Shown: one piece after another, positions 25,560 to 37,712 of the stretch | Layout: each line of letters begins with the position of its first letter | Position numbering within the stretch: position 1 is the first letter of the stretch | NCBI RefSeq assembly: GCF_029168945.1 | Contig: NC_083604.1 | Span: 46,371,686 to 46,435,685, forward strand | Origin: Cannabis sativa | Lineage: Eukaryota; Streptophyta; Magnoliopsida; Rosales; Cannabaceae | Direction: 5' to 3' | DNA: 64,000 nt | The notes under the pieces: generated by a model | The model's database searches: none | What the model was told of the DNA's origin: nothing | Seen by the model: the letters and a program-made list of their open reading frames with translations, nothing else | Position numbers and translations under genes: made by a program

Positions 25560-28500
25560 CTCCTGCCCGAGTGTTTGCCCTGACTCAAGCTGAGGCTGAT
25601 GCTGGTCCTTCTACTGTGACAGTCGGCTTTCGTTGCTGGTACTTTATTGACTGTGTTAATTGATTCTGGTGCGACGCATTCTTATATTTCAAGTAGAATA
25701 ATTGAGCAGCTGAATAAACCTAGTGATGTGCTTTCTAGAGGTTTTGGAACCTTGTTGCCTACTGGGGAGTTGGTTATCTCCAGCAGGTGGGTTCGATCCC
25801 TTCCAGTGTTTGTGGAAGGAAGAGAGTTATCAGTTGATCTGATAGAATTAAATCTGGAGGATTTTGATGTTATTTTGGGGATGGATTGGCTTGCTAAATA
25901 CAACGCCACCATTGATTGTAAAAGAAAGATGGTAACTTTTCAGCCTGAGGGCGAGGACCCTTTTGTATTTGTGGGTAAGATGCAAGGATCTCGGATTCCC
26001 TTAATTTCAGCCCTTAAGGCAAGGGATTTGTTGTGTGAGGGGTGCATTGGTTTCTTGGCAAGTGTTGTGGATATTTCCAGGGAACCACTAGCGGGACCGG
26101 AGCATGTCCCAGTGGTTCGAGAATTTCTGGATGTGTTCCCAGAAGAGTTACCAGGGTTGCCACCAAAACGTGAAATTGATTTTGAGATTGATTTAATACC
26201 AGGAGCTGAGCCTGTATCGAAAGCTCCCTACAGGATGGCACCTGCAGAGCTGAAAGAGTTAAAAGTTCAATTACAGGGGATGATGGATTTAAAATTTACT
26301 AGACCTAGTACTTCACCTTGGGGTGCACCAGTTTTGTTTGTGAAAAAGAAAGATGGAACATTAAGAATGTGTATAGATTATCGGGAGTTAAACAAATTGA
26401 CAGTGAAGAACAAGTACCCTTTACCAAGAATAGATGATTTATTTGATCAGCTGCAGGGTAAGACTGTCTTTTCTAAGATTGATCTTCGATCTGGTTATCA
26501 CCAACTGAGGATTCGAGAGGAGGATATTCCCAAGATAGCTTTTCGGACCCGGAATGGTCATTATGAATTCCTGGTAATGTCCTTCGGATTAACAAATGCC
26601 CCGGCAGCATTTATGGACTTGATGAACCGAGTGTTCAAAGATTTTCTAGATGATTTTGTTATTGTCTTTATCGATGATATTCTAATTTATTCAGACTCGG
26701 AAGAGACTCACGAAAGACATCTTCGAATGGTATTACAACGTCTCAGGGAGCATAAGTTGTATGCCAAGTTTAAGAAATGTGAATTCTGGTTACCTCAGGT
26801 GAGTTTCTTGGGGCATGTGGTGAGTAAAAATGGTATTTTAGTGGATCCAGTAAAGATTGAAGCAGCTTCGTGATCGGCCTCGACCTAAGTCAAGAGCGAA
26901 GTTAGAAGTTTCCTGGGGTTAGCAGGGTATTATCGAAGATTTGTTGAGGGCTTTGCAAAGATTTCTACGCCTTTAACTGAATTGACCCGAAAGAATTGTA
27001 AGTTTGTTTGGACTGACAAGTGTGAAGGAAGTTTCCAGGAATTGAAGCAAAGGTTGATTACCGCTCCTGTGCTGACTTTACCAAAAAGTGATGAAAAGTT
27101 TGTGATTTATTGTGATGCATCCAAACAAGGGTTAGGTTGTGTTCTTATGCAGTCAGGGAAAGTAATTGCTTATGCATCCAGACAATTGAAGGAGTATGAA
27201 CAACGATATCCTACCCATGATATTGAATTAGCAGCGGTTGTCTTTGCACTAAAAGTTTGGCGTCACTATCTATACGGTGAGAAGTGTGAAATTTATACAG
27301 ATCACAAAATCCTCAAGTACTTTTTCACTCAGAAGGATTTAAATATGAGGCAACGACGATGGTTAGAACTGGTCAAAGATTATGACTGCGAGATTCTCTA
27401 CCACCCTGGTAAAGCAAATGTGGTAGCGGATGCTCTAAGTCGGAAAGGACCAGGGCAAGTTTGTGAACTAAAGGAAATCTCAGCAAAGTTGGCTGAGGAT
27501 ATGACGAGAGCGGGAATTGAATTTGTAATTGGAAAACTTGCTAATATCACCATACAGTCTAACCTATTGGAAAGAATTAGAGTAGCCCAACAAGGTAACC
27601 TTGAGCTACAGGGACATAAGGAGAAGTTAGAGGCTGGATTGGCAAGAGACTTTTCGTGCTTATCTGATGGGTTGTTGCGATACAAAAACAGAATCTGTGT
27701 ACCGGTTGATAAAGAAATCAGACAAGAGATTCTTGATGAATCTCATACTACACCGTACTCCTTACACCCGGGAACAACCAAGATGTATCATGATGTGAAA
27801 GCTTTATATTGGTGGCCGGGTATGAAGAGGGATATTGTTGAATATGTGTCAAAATGCTTAACTTGTCAACAAATTAAAGCGAACATCAAAGGCGGCGGGT
27901 TTGCTTCAACCTCTAAAGATTCTGAATGGAAATGGGAAGACATCACCATGGATTTTGTGGTAGGATTGCCCGAACGTAGGGTATTATGATTCTATTTGGG
28001 TGATAGTGGATCGATCTACGAAGTCTGCTCACTGTCTCCCGGTGAGGACAACGTATACAGTGGATCAATATGCTGATTTGTATATTAAGGAGATAGTTCG
28101 ACTTCATGGTGCCCCAAAGTCGATAGTTTCAGATCGAGATCCAAAATTTACATCCAAATTCAGGGAAAGTTTACGGCAAGCAATGGGTACTAAGTTGAAA
28201 TTCAAGATGACTTTTCATCCTCAAACCGATGGTCAATCTGAAAGGACTATCCAGATACTTGAGGATATGTTGAGGGCATGTGTAATGGACTTTGAAGGTT
28301 CTTGGAACAAGTACCTACCTCTGATTGAGTTTTCTTATAACAATAGTTATCAGAGTACCATTGGCATGGCTCCGTATGAGATGCTTTATGGAAGGAAATG
28401 TCGATCACCTATTCACTGGGATGAGGCTGGTGAACGTAGGTACCTTGGACCTGAAGCTGTCCAAAGAACGAGCGAGGCTATTGAAAAGATTCGAGCTCGT

Positions 28501-28986
28501 ATGCTTGCTTCCCAAAGTAGACAGAAAAGCTACGCAGATCCAAAGCGTAGAGATGTTGAATTCCAAGTTGGGGATTTTGTTTTTCTTCGGGTGTCCCCAA
28601 TGAAAGGAATTCGAAGGTTCGGGAAGAAAGGAAAGTTGAGTCCCAGATTTATTGGTCCATTTGAGATTCTTGAGAAAGTAGGTCAGGTAGCTTATCGGTT
28701 GGCTCTACCTCTTGCTTTATCTGGGGTTCATAACGTGTTTCATGTCTCGATGCTTCGGAAATATGTATCTGATACAACTCATATTTTAAGTTATGAAGAC
28801 ATTGAGCTTCAAACCGACCTGTCGTATGAAGAACAACCAGTACAGATCTTAGACAGGAAAGAAAAGGTGTTGCGAAACAAGACTATTCCACTAGTCAAAG
28901 TGTTGTGGCGGAACAGCAAAGTTGAAGAAGCGACTTGGGAATTAGAGTTGCAGATGCGGGAACTGTATCCCGAGCTTTTCAGGTAA
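25560..28986 (+). pseudogene. pol: Tekay pol: protease, RT, RNase H, integrase, chromodomain (several frameshifts)
   Basis: Polyprotein for proteolysis, reverse transcription and integration. The protease shows [12 protein letters not shown] (about 25656), with a frame change just before it. RT runs over about 26150-26860, with [24 protein letters not shown] and the FIDD active site in [11 protein letters not shown]. The frame is broken at a stop near 26871 and restored near 26900. RNase H gives [13 protein letters not shown] and [11 protein letters not shown]. The integrase has an H2C2 finger ([19 protein letters not shown]), then Asp in DITMDFV, Asp in VSDRDPKF and Glu in GQSERTIQ. A frameshift near 27980 separates the first Asp from the rest. 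The C-terminus (KVLWRNSKVEEATWELE) is chromodomain-like and typical of Tekay. Confidence 0.92.
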
Positions 28987-29008
28987 ATTTCGAGGACGAA
29001 ATTCCTAT

Positions 29009-29022
29009 AAGTGGGGGATAGT
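29009..29022 (+). other. Polypurine tract of Tekay element
   Basis: A purine-rich AAGTGGGGGATAGT lies directly before the 3' LTR start at 29023. Confidence 0.8.
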
Positions 29023-31018
29023 TGTAATATCCCAGAAAATAAATAATATTTAAATGGACATATTTTATTAAATATGTAATTACTTGGAAAATGAAGTAGG
29101 ATTATGATCTTACTTAGGTAAATTGTTGAGAAATTATTTAATGAAATACGTTATTTTGGGCCCGGCAATTGTGAAATTTTAGCTATGTGGTTAGCAATGT
29201 CACGACATTAAATGAAAGAATTATTTTGAGAATATCCCGGATTAAGTTAGAATTTTATTAGAATGTCGGATTGGGGAATTAGTAAAATTACCAAAATGCC
29301 CCTAGGGTTTTTTTTAAGAATTTAATATTTAAGAGGGGTAGATTAGTAATTTAGGTGTGGGTTTTTGTTTTATTTTGTAGCTGCCTATATTTTTTTTAAA
29401 AAAAAACAAAGCATTTATAAAGAAAGAGGAAGCTTTCTTCCAAGGCAAGAAACATTTTTTTTCTCAATCTTCTTCCTCCTCTTCCTTCGAGCAGCTGAAA
29501 CCAGCCACTAGGGGGATTGTTTTGCTTCAGCCAACTCCAATTTTCAGAGCTAAACTCCACCTTCAAGTCAACCTTGCACCCTAGGTAAGTTCATCCTTTT
29601 GTTTTGATGTTTTCTTAGGTTTCCAAGCTAGGTTTGTTACTTTTTTTGAAAGTTTTCAAAGCTGTAGGTTTGGTGAAGGTTTAGGTTTGTTATCTAAGTT
29701 GAATAAGGTCAGTTAATGTATGTTTGAATTAAATTCATGGCTGTGGGGATTGATTGGTGAGTGAGGAAGCTAAAAAGAAATTTGATTTCTTCACTTGAGT
29801 GTGTGATTTTAAGCTAGAGATTGAACCACTGTGTTTTGCAGCTTAGGTTATGCCATATTTATGTTAATATACTGTTCTGGAAAGTTTGGTTAGGTTTGGA
29901 GGGGTTTTGGTTCGATTTTGGTGAAGAGGAACTTTTGTTCCTGGTCTGCCAGAACCGGTCGACCGGATGGGTTCTGGTGTATCAGAACCGGTCGACCGGT
30001 TGCCTGCAGGGGAGAATTTTTTCGGGTTTGCTTTATGTTCAGTTTTGACCCGGGGAGTTGTGTACTATCTGTTTTAAATTAAATATGGGATGCTTGACCT
30101 ACATTGGGGTTGCTGGGAGTTAGGTTACGTTTGATTTCTAATTAGGGTTTTAATCCGGAACTTTGAGTTATTTATTATGTTTCAATTGTCGTGACATAGG
30201 ACCGGGATTGCTTAGGTTGTTCTTCCACTCAGGTCGGCCATACTTTTGACTTCTGAATTAAGGTAAGAAGAGTGGTAAGCACCGTATGTGGTTAAAGATT
30301 AATGGATGAATGGAAATGGCCTTAATTATTATCATGATGCTGATTAAAAGTTTATTAAGCCTAGGTTATGACCTAGGGTTGGAAACGGTTATTACCGTTA
30401 TGAGTAATTACTCTTGAAACCGCGGTTAGGTTTCTTACTTATCGTTTGCTTTATCGGGCAACGATAGTGACATATTCAGCTCGTATGTGACGAGTGGTAA
30501 AAGTGGTACTTTATTAAGTACCAGGAATGTGTGATGTTTAAAGGAATGCTTATTATTATCGAATAGTGAGTAAACATAATGGCATGAGAATAAGTTGTTA
30601 ATCATTTTCTTTCAATTATTGTTTTGATCACTTTCTTGCTGAGTCTCTGTGACTCACTGGTGCTTTATGGTGCAGGTAAAGGAAAGGCTAAAGTCGAGCA
30701 ACCATGAGTTTATGGTCGCAGCAGCAATGTACATACCAGCCGTAGGCAGCCCAGTTTACAGGATGCTCTATTTTGATTGTATTTTGGAAAATATAAAGCT
30801 TATGTTGTAAAATACTTTGAAACCAGTTTGTAAATATTTTGAAAACAGGGGGACCCCATAATTCATGTTACTTATCTTTTGTTAAACAGTTTAAAGGTTG
30901 AGTTTTAACTATCAAAAATTTAATTATCCACACTTTTAGTATAATTACATCTTATATAATTATTGGTATTTTAAATAAAGTGCACACACGTGGCGTCCCT
31001 GCTGGACAGGGCGTTACA
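29023..31018 (+). repeat. 3' LTR of Tekay element
   Basis: 1,996 bp, nearly identical to 22221-24215. It carries two perfect CCGGTCGACCGG palindromes (29955-29966 and 29988-29999), which are altered in the 5' LTR. It is followed by the GTAAC target duplication. Confidence 0.93.
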
Positions 31019-34000
31019 GTAACAATCTTAAAATCCCTCCCATCTCCTATTTGTGAACCTGGAGACATAAACTCCATTGGAGTGGTCTTCAAATCAGACG
31101 ACCCAAAATCAACAAAAGGAGATTTCAATGTCGAGGCACGCTTTCTCTTGTCCACAAGAGGAGTATAAGCAACAGTGTCATCCTCTTCTTCTTTAGAAAC
31201 ATTGACATCTGATTTTTCAACTACCTCATCAGGAAAGGAATCTGGAACCTACTGAAAAGAAAAATAACAAGTAAAAATTGATAGGTTAAAAACTAGAATA
31301 AAACTCTATTGCAACTGTAAAACAACTACTCTAAAAAACAATCGCAAAAAATTGAAAATATAATAAAGCAACATACCTTGATTTTTGCAACAACCTCCAA
31401 ACCAGCCAAAACAACTTGATCATCATCAATCTTAAGCTGGCTTATGCCCTTGAAAAAAATCATCTCCCTTTATATCAAATTCTTTGCCCTTGACACTATC
31501 AACATCCTTGGATGTATCACCTTCACTACCTACAACAACATCACCTTGTACCACACCAATAGCAAAGGCATCAGCACCAACCTTATCATCAAACACATCA
31601 TCATCAACATAACCATCACCACGATCTTCACCTAGACTCAATTTTAATATTCTCTGATTCTGGTAATCCTTTTTCATCATCATCAGCATCAGCATCAGCA
31701 TCATTAGAATCAAGGTCATCAATATCATCGGATGTCTTCACATGTTTAACAACAGTAAAACAACTGAATAAAAGAAGAAAAAAAATAACACGAACATAAC
31801 AAGGAATTAAAAAAAGTTATCCAAAACTATAAAAAAAAAATACCTCAACAGAAGGGCGGTCGTAAATGATAGTAACTTTTCTTTTCTGAATATCTTGAAC
31901 AGCAGTCAACAAAGACTTGAAGTTAAGATCAACAAAAGACCTTAACGCAATAAAATTATTGACCAACAATTCTTGGCTGGATATAACTAATTCTAACTTA
32001 TCTTTTAATATTTCTATATCGTCAGAATTAGATATTTTGAAAGACGAACTAATCTCAAAATTTGGCTTGAATGGACCATGATCATCTATAGATTCATCCA
32101 CAAATAAGCCATCAAATTTCAAAGATTTCCTTTTTTATCAGTAGGACGAATATTCTTCAACTTTAATTGCAAAAGTTATAAATCAAAACAACAAAAAACA
32201 TAAAAAAAAAATAACAAAATGGGAAACAACAATATTAAAATAGTTAACAAACTAAGAATCATCTGCTTTAAAGGCAAATCAAATATCATGCCTTTTAAAA
32301 CCTTGAAAGTTGAACTTTTGGCCCCAGTATCATTCATCCAATTGAGAATTCTTGGAATACTAGATGCAACTTATTTGTAAAAACAATTTAGCATCTCGGG
32401 ACAAAACTCATAAAACCAAACAATAAACACCTACAGACACCCCCAAAGCTCTGTACCAGCCATCATATGACTCACCTCCATTTTTCTCCTTCTGATTTTT
32501 CATCTTGATACCATGATTAATTTTACCCTTGAATGAATCTATTGTCAACTCAAACAACTCCCTACCCTATAGGGCTGTACAAAAAATTTTGTAAACCGCC
32601 CAAACCGAATAACCCGCCCAAACCGAACCGAAAAAACCGATAAAAATTACAAACTGAAATAACCCGAAAAAATTACAAACCACCCAATCTATTAATTGGG
32701 CGGGTTGAAAATAGGTCCAACCCGCCCAATTAAACCGACCAACCCGACCAACCCGATTTTGCACCTTTAATTTTTTTTTTAACTTTTTAATTTTTATTAT
32801 ATATAACATAAATGATTAAATATATAATTATATAAAGTTATATACTTAATTATTAGTTTTAAAGTCATACATAGTGTTATACTTTGGTGGAATATGATTT
32901 TTTTAATTTATCTTTTTAATTTTTATTGATTTTGACTTTAAAACTAAAAAAAAAAAAAGTTTGGTCGGTTTGGGCGGGTTAACCCGACCAAACCGCCCAA
33001 ACCGTTGGTCGGTTTATAGATTTTTTTTTTTTTACATTGGGCGGGTTGCACTTAAATTTTAGCAACCCGAACTTTAGATTGGGTTAGAAAATATATAGGA
33101 TAAACCGCCCAAACCGACCGATGTACAGCCCTACTACCCTAACAGTACCCATCCCACCGACCACTATCAATAATATCTAATTCTGACCTATGAACTTTCT
33201 TCTCAAGAGTGTTACTTAAAAGGAAGCAATGAATGAAATACAGAACAATCAATTTCAAACCAAGAAATTCGGCATTCCCCACCTAGGATCCAAAAATACA
33301 TCTTCAATAGACTTATGGTCAATGAATTTAGTTCCAAGAAAGCAAATATCGACCAACTGGTTTGATTCTTGGCTAAATAATATTTTATTGCAATCACCAA
33401 AGCATTCCAAATTAGATTTCAAATAGAATTCCTATGCACTAAATTGAATACAACGACCAACAATCTTTGTCCAAAATTCTTTCGGATTGGGTTATTAACC
33501 TCCCTCAATAAAAGCTTATGCACAATTTGAGGATGGAATTTATACTCCAAAATGTCCAAAAAATGACTAAATTGTGTATCTCGAAATATCTTCAACAAAT
33601 TATCAAAAATAGTGTTCTTTATGTTAAGAACAACAGAATAAGTGCATGTAGTAACACACTTGGATCTATAATAATCTCGATGACTAAATTTGTAAACCTA
33701 ATCTTGCATACAAAAAAGGAGAAATTTTATAACATGAAACTATAATCATGAATCTATAAACAGTTATAGTTTCAAAACTGTAAAAAACAATTACAAAACA
33801 ACTATAAAAAAAATAGTCACACATAAAAAAAACTAAAAAAAAAATACATACACATAAACATAGATGAAAATAAAACCTAATATAAATAACAAAACATATA
33901 AAAACATTAAAAGTAGAAAAATCAAAAAAAGAAGTAGACGCCCCCACAATTATATTGTCCATTTTAGCTCGTTCAAGTTCAAGTTCTAGTGTAGTTCTTA

Positions 34001-34643
34001 CATTTAGTCCTTGATGTTATAGATATATGGATTCCACAATGAACATAAGCTGAAAATGTATGAAATGATGTGAAGAATCTAAAAGGGAATATGATCAAGA
34101 AGAAACAATAATGTGTAAAAAAAATTATAGTTTTAAAACTATAAAAAAAAAACTACAAAACAACTATAAATATATACACACAAAACAAATCTACAAAACA
34201 AAGGCAAACCCATAAACACATATGAAAATAAACCTAATATAAATAACAAAATATATAAGAACATTAAAATCAGAAAAATAAAAAAAATAATAACCAAAAC
34301 ATAAACTAATTTAAGAAGAACAGAATGATCACAACCAATAACAATAAAAAAAAAGGATAATACAACAAAAATCAAAATAACTAAAAAATTCTAGACCCTA
34401 AAATGAAATCAAAACAATCTACACAAACCAAAAAATAAAATTAAACTAATAAAAAAGCAAAGTTGGGGAAAAACTAAAACGAAACTAAAAAAAAACGAAA
34501 ATTTTCTGAGGAAGAGAAACCTTATATTTCTTCTTCGCAGGTCCACGATCCCGTTTTAATACAGGCAGAGCAAAGTCGTAGTCATCATCTTCTACAACTG
34601 GGTGTTTTCCTTTGGACTTATTGGCTACAGATTTAACACCCAT
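31019..34643 (-). pseudogene. 5' part of MULE-borne DUF1985/Ulp1-like gene
   Basis: Minus-strand partner of 20920-22220. The likely first exon starts at 34643 (MGVKSVANKSKGKHPVVEDD) and ends at a donor near 34520. About 33200-33640 gives IFRDTQFSHFLDILEYKF and IVHKLLLREVNN, resembling the start of DUF1985, then frames with stops. About 31817-32122 has a probable coiled coil (ILKDKLELVISSQELLVNN). About 31440-31730 is an acidic, Asp-rich segment. The last segment (MEFMSPGSQIGDGRDFKIVT) runs in frame through the GTAAC duplication into YVKGLYALDDSFF at 22220, so the Tekay element landed in an exon. A hAT-type element interrupts the gene at 32570-33133. Exon limits are approximate. Confidence 0.65.
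32570..33133. mobile_element. Non-autonomous hAT-type element, 564 bp
   Basis: Terminal inverted repeats TAGGGCTGTACA..TGTACAGCCCTA and an exact 8-bp target duplication CTACCCTA (32562-32569 and 33134-33141) indicate a hAT-superfamily element. It has no transposase. The subterminal regions are full of AACCGCCCAAACCG / CGGTTTGGGCGGGTT motifs in both orientations, a likely transposase-binding array. The middle is AT-rich. Confidence 0.9.
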
Positions 34644-34700
34644 TTTTAATTTTTTTTTGGGCAATGGAGAAGGGGACGATAATGAATGAATAATAGTCAT

Positions 34701-35165
34701 GAATATATATAACTTTTAACCAAAAAAAATAAATAAAGGACATTCGGTTATGGCAAATCGGTTAAGGGAAATTAGAAAAGAAAATGGCAGAACAATCTTT
34801 GGGTGAATGAGTTTTGATTGTGGGTAGGAAGAAAATCAGTTATGGAAAAATTTTAAAAAATAAAACTGAAATGAAAATGAAAAAAAAAGGAATAAAAGAG
34901 AGGAAAAGATTGGATTGGTAGGTGTCAATCATGTCTAGTGTCTATTGACAGTAAGTGTAAGTGGTAAAATCGTAAACAAAATAACTTAAAGTGTGAAAAA
35001 GTTACCCAGTCTAGGAGTATATGTGTAATAAAAAGACTATTTTGTATTTTTTTATATAAAAATTTCTATTTGAAATGGACTTTGAATTTATTTTTTTGTG
35101 AAATAGAATTATTATTTTTTTTAACAAGAAAGAAATAGAATTTGCTTTTATGATGAAAAGTTGCA
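34701..35165. other. AT-rich flank between MULE remnant and pectinesterase
   Basis: No gene. It probably contains the promoter of the Ulp1-like gene and the right end of the MULE, but I could not match a terminal repeat or target duplication because the left end lies beyond the outer Copia insertion. Confidence 0.4.
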
Positions 35166-35172
35166 TTTTATT
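35165..35172 (-). terminator. Candidate poly(A) signal of the pectinesterase gene
   Basis: The minus strand carries AATAAAA about 160 bp after the stop codon, a suitable place for a plant near-upstream polyadenylation element. Confidence 0.4.
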
Positions 35173-35330
35173 AATAAATAATTGTTACAGGAGAACTCAA
35201 AAACCATGGACAAGAAACAGTCCAAAAACTATAACTTAATTGACTCGTAAGAGACTTAGTTAGTGTATGAGCTACACCATCTGCATTAGCATTAGGCAAA
35301 TAGCATAAGTGCATGGACTTGATCCTATTA

Positions 35331-37244
35331 TTAATTTGTAGGAATCCAATCATGTCCTTGGATGAAGTTTTGGACTGAATACGTATTAATATGTTCAACT
35401 GGAATTCGGCTACTCCACGGTACTCTTTGTGACAAGTTTGACCCTGGTCCAGTGTTTTCAAATTCGCCATAAAATAGTGTTTCCAAACCAACATTATTGT
35501 CCCATTCCAGCCATCCTTCAGGAGTGATCAATGCTTCCATGTTACATCCCATGAAAATTGTTCTTGAATACTCTTTCCATGGCCTTCCTAAGAAGTTTTT
35601 GTGCACTTTAGGGTTGCTCTTATACAACTCCATGTATTCTTTAGTTCCATTGATTGAGCAATTTTGGAAAACAAAGCCAGTAAATTGTGCAGGGTCCTTC
35701 CTTCCATGTGCTGTCACTGCGTTCTTCTCGCCTTTCTCTGGATCGGCTTGTCTCGGTGCGATTAGGATTTCGGAATCCTGGAAAAATGAAGCTGAGTTTC
35801 CAAATATGAAATCTACGTTGCCTTGGATGCGACATGATTTGTAGAATTGGCGAAGTGAGTGTGCGTAGAGAGTGTCTTGGTTGCCTAAGAATTCACAATT
35901 CTCAATCACGGAATGATCACTGTCTGATCTGAATGCTACAGCTTGGTGTGCATCAGGCCCCCCTTTGTTTTGGAAGGTTATGCCTTTGGCCATGAACCCA
36001 TCACCAAGAACTCCTATTTTAAACAAAACAGATATATATATCAAAAGTCATGTCAAGATTCATTTACACTAATCAAAATTTTACTCACGACCCTTACCTA
36101 TCACATTAAATTTGACAATTATGAGATACGTATTATTTATCATTTGAGTGGTAGGTAGGATTGTTAAAATTAGGATACGGCAACTCACCAACATGTTCTT
36201 ATCTTTTTGAATAAAAGAAATTAAGATAAGTAATAATAATAACTGATTTATTAAATAGGAATTAAATAACTCACCAACTGTTGCACTATCATACGTGGTA
36301 ACTCCCTGCATGCCAAAATTCAGTGACCCAGTAATAACAGTTTTGCCAATCCCGTCTCCTAGAAACACAACATTTTTCTTCTCAAGTGGGACCCTCACCG
36401 TCTCCTCATAAACCCCAGCCATTATGCGGATCACAAACCTTTTATTGCCTTCACTGGGCGCAGCATTAACGGCCTCCTGCACCGTCTTGTAACACCCGTT
36501 CCTCCCGTCTTTACACACCGTCACATCCACCGTCAACTTCGACGGGAACCCGCCCCGGGACCCAATCTCTGATCCACCGTCGGATCCCTTCTCCCAAAAT
36601 CCATCACGCTCTGTCTTGGGTGGGGCCCACGTGGACATGTCGTCTCCGAAATTGTCGTAAGATGCCATCATGCTCAGAGCATTGCTTGATTGTTCGGTCA
36701 ATGAGTTAAGAAACGACATTGTCTGGTTCACCAATTGGGTGTCGTTGGTGTACTTAAGCGCAGACCAGCAGTCGTACTGGTACAGCAGCGCTGCGCTCAT
36801 CCACGCCCGTGCATCCTTGGTTTTTCCACTAGGCACTGCGGCATTGGCCATTGATGTACGGTAGTCAGAGTAACGTAAGAACTCTAGGCAGTTCTTGGAG
36901 GCCCTTGTACGGTTGAAGCTATCAGATGATGACTTGGCGATGTGCTCGATCATTGAATTGGCAATGTGGAGATTGTCCGATGAGACCTTTATCGCCGCCT
37001 GGATAACCTCAACTGGAGTGGCCTTGGGTCCGAGGCCGCCAAGCTTGGTCAGCGTGGTCTGGCATGATTGTGGAAAACGGGTGGCTTTACAGGCTTGCTG
37101 GATGAGGGGGGAAGGAGTAGCACCTGGTGATGGGGCTGGCGTTGGAGTTTGCAAAGGCGGTTCATTGTTGGCGGATGAGTAGGATAAAAAGAGAATAGAG
37201 AGGAATATGCGGTTGAAAGAAGACATGATGATGAATGTGGTCAT
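35331..37244 (-). CDS. Pectin methylesterase with PMEI pro-domain (type I), two exons
   Basis: Removes methyl esters from cell-wall homogalacturonan in the apoplast. Exon 1 is 37244-36275 and exon 2 is 36013-35331, with a 261-bp GT-AG intron inside a Gly codon ([14 protein letters not shown]). The joined frame is 550 codons and uninterrupted. Residues 1-25 look like a signal peptide, followed by a Pro-rich stretch. PMEI-like pro-region is about 45-205 and the esterase domain about 238-545. Visible active-site residues are Gln347 (QAVAF), Gln369/Asp370 (GNQDTLYA), Asp391 (NVDFIFGN), Arg467 and Trp469 (LGRPWKEYS). No RRLL/RKLL-type processing site lies between the domains. The layout resembles the Arabidopsis PME51 group. 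Start could also be the ATG at 37226. It appears functional and is the only intact non-transposon gene here. Confidence 0.95.
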
Positions 37245-37260
37245 TGACACAATTACTTCT

Positions 37261-37275
37261 CTATATATATATGTA
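37261..37275 (-). promoter_or_regulatory. TATA-like element upstream of pectinesterase
   Basis: The minus strand reads CATATATATATAGAG. With a transcription start about 30 bp downstream, the RNA would begin near 37235, which would favour the second ATG (37226). A TA repeat may also be coincidental. Confidence 0.35.
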
Positions 37276-37319
37276 TACCTGAAAGAATACAATGGTGGAG
37301 AATAATATACGACCAAATT

Positions 37320-37553
37320 TTATCTGGTTTTGTTTCTAAGAATTATTTTTAGAAATTTGTCCGAGTATGACTGAGAAGGAAATATATAGATTTTTTTTCT
37401 TTTTTTCATTCTAAAAAGAAATTGTCATATATTTTTTTTTTTACTTTTTTTAGAAAATCTAAATATGAGGTAAATAATCGCAACAATAATATTTTCTACA
37501 AGTATTTTATTAGCATAGACTGATAGAATCTATATCAATATTTATCTAATTAT
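37320..37553. other. Upstream flank of pectinesterase
   Basis: AT-rich with homopolymer tracts. No gene seen. Confidence 0.5.
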
Positions 37554-37561
37554 ATGTAATT

Positions 37562-37704
37562 AAAGCTAAATCTATACAGGTTGAGCTGGAATCTTCAACT
37601 TTTTGCATTCTATATATTTAGTTTGGTATAATTTTATCAAAAATAAAAATATATAGAATGCAAAAATTTGAAGATTCCACCTCAACATGTTTAGATGTAG
37701 CTTT
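37562..37704. mobile_element. 143-bp fold-back MITE
   Basis: The two halves are inverted repeats about 60 bp long (AAAGCTAAATCTATACAGG.. against a mirrored ..CATGTTTAGATGTAGCTTT) around a short AT-rich loop. It is flanked by an 8-bp direct repeat, ATGTAATT (37554-37561 and 37705-37712). An 8-bp duplication suggests hAT-related mobilisation. The RNA would form a near-perfect hairpin. Confidence 0.85.
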
Positions 37705-37712
37705 ATGTAATT

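Larger units (their letters stand above)
22221..31018 (+). mobile_element. Tekay-type chromovirus (Ty3/Gypsy), full length
   Basis: This 8,798-bp element is flanked by GTAAC (22216-22220 and 31019-31023), with TGTAATATCC..GCGTTACA ends and LTRs of 1995 and 1996 bp. The order is gag, protease, RT, RNase H, integrase, then a chromodomain-like C-terminus, which defines plant chromoviruses. The near-identical LTRs imply a young insertion, yet the coding region has at least four frame lesions, so the copy is not autonomous now. It interrupts an exon of the MULE Ulp1-like gene. Confidence 0.95.

Noticed and set aside
25682..26241. Minus-strand frames inside Tekay pol
   Set aside because: They are antisense shadows of the protease/RT frame.
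34950..35060. Right terminal repeat of the MULE
   Set aside because: No matching left end is available in the window, so the boundary cannot be supported.
35331..37316. Two separate pectinesterase genes
   Set aside because: The two frames join in phase through a 261-bp GT-AG intron at the conserved site and give one complete 550-codon protein.
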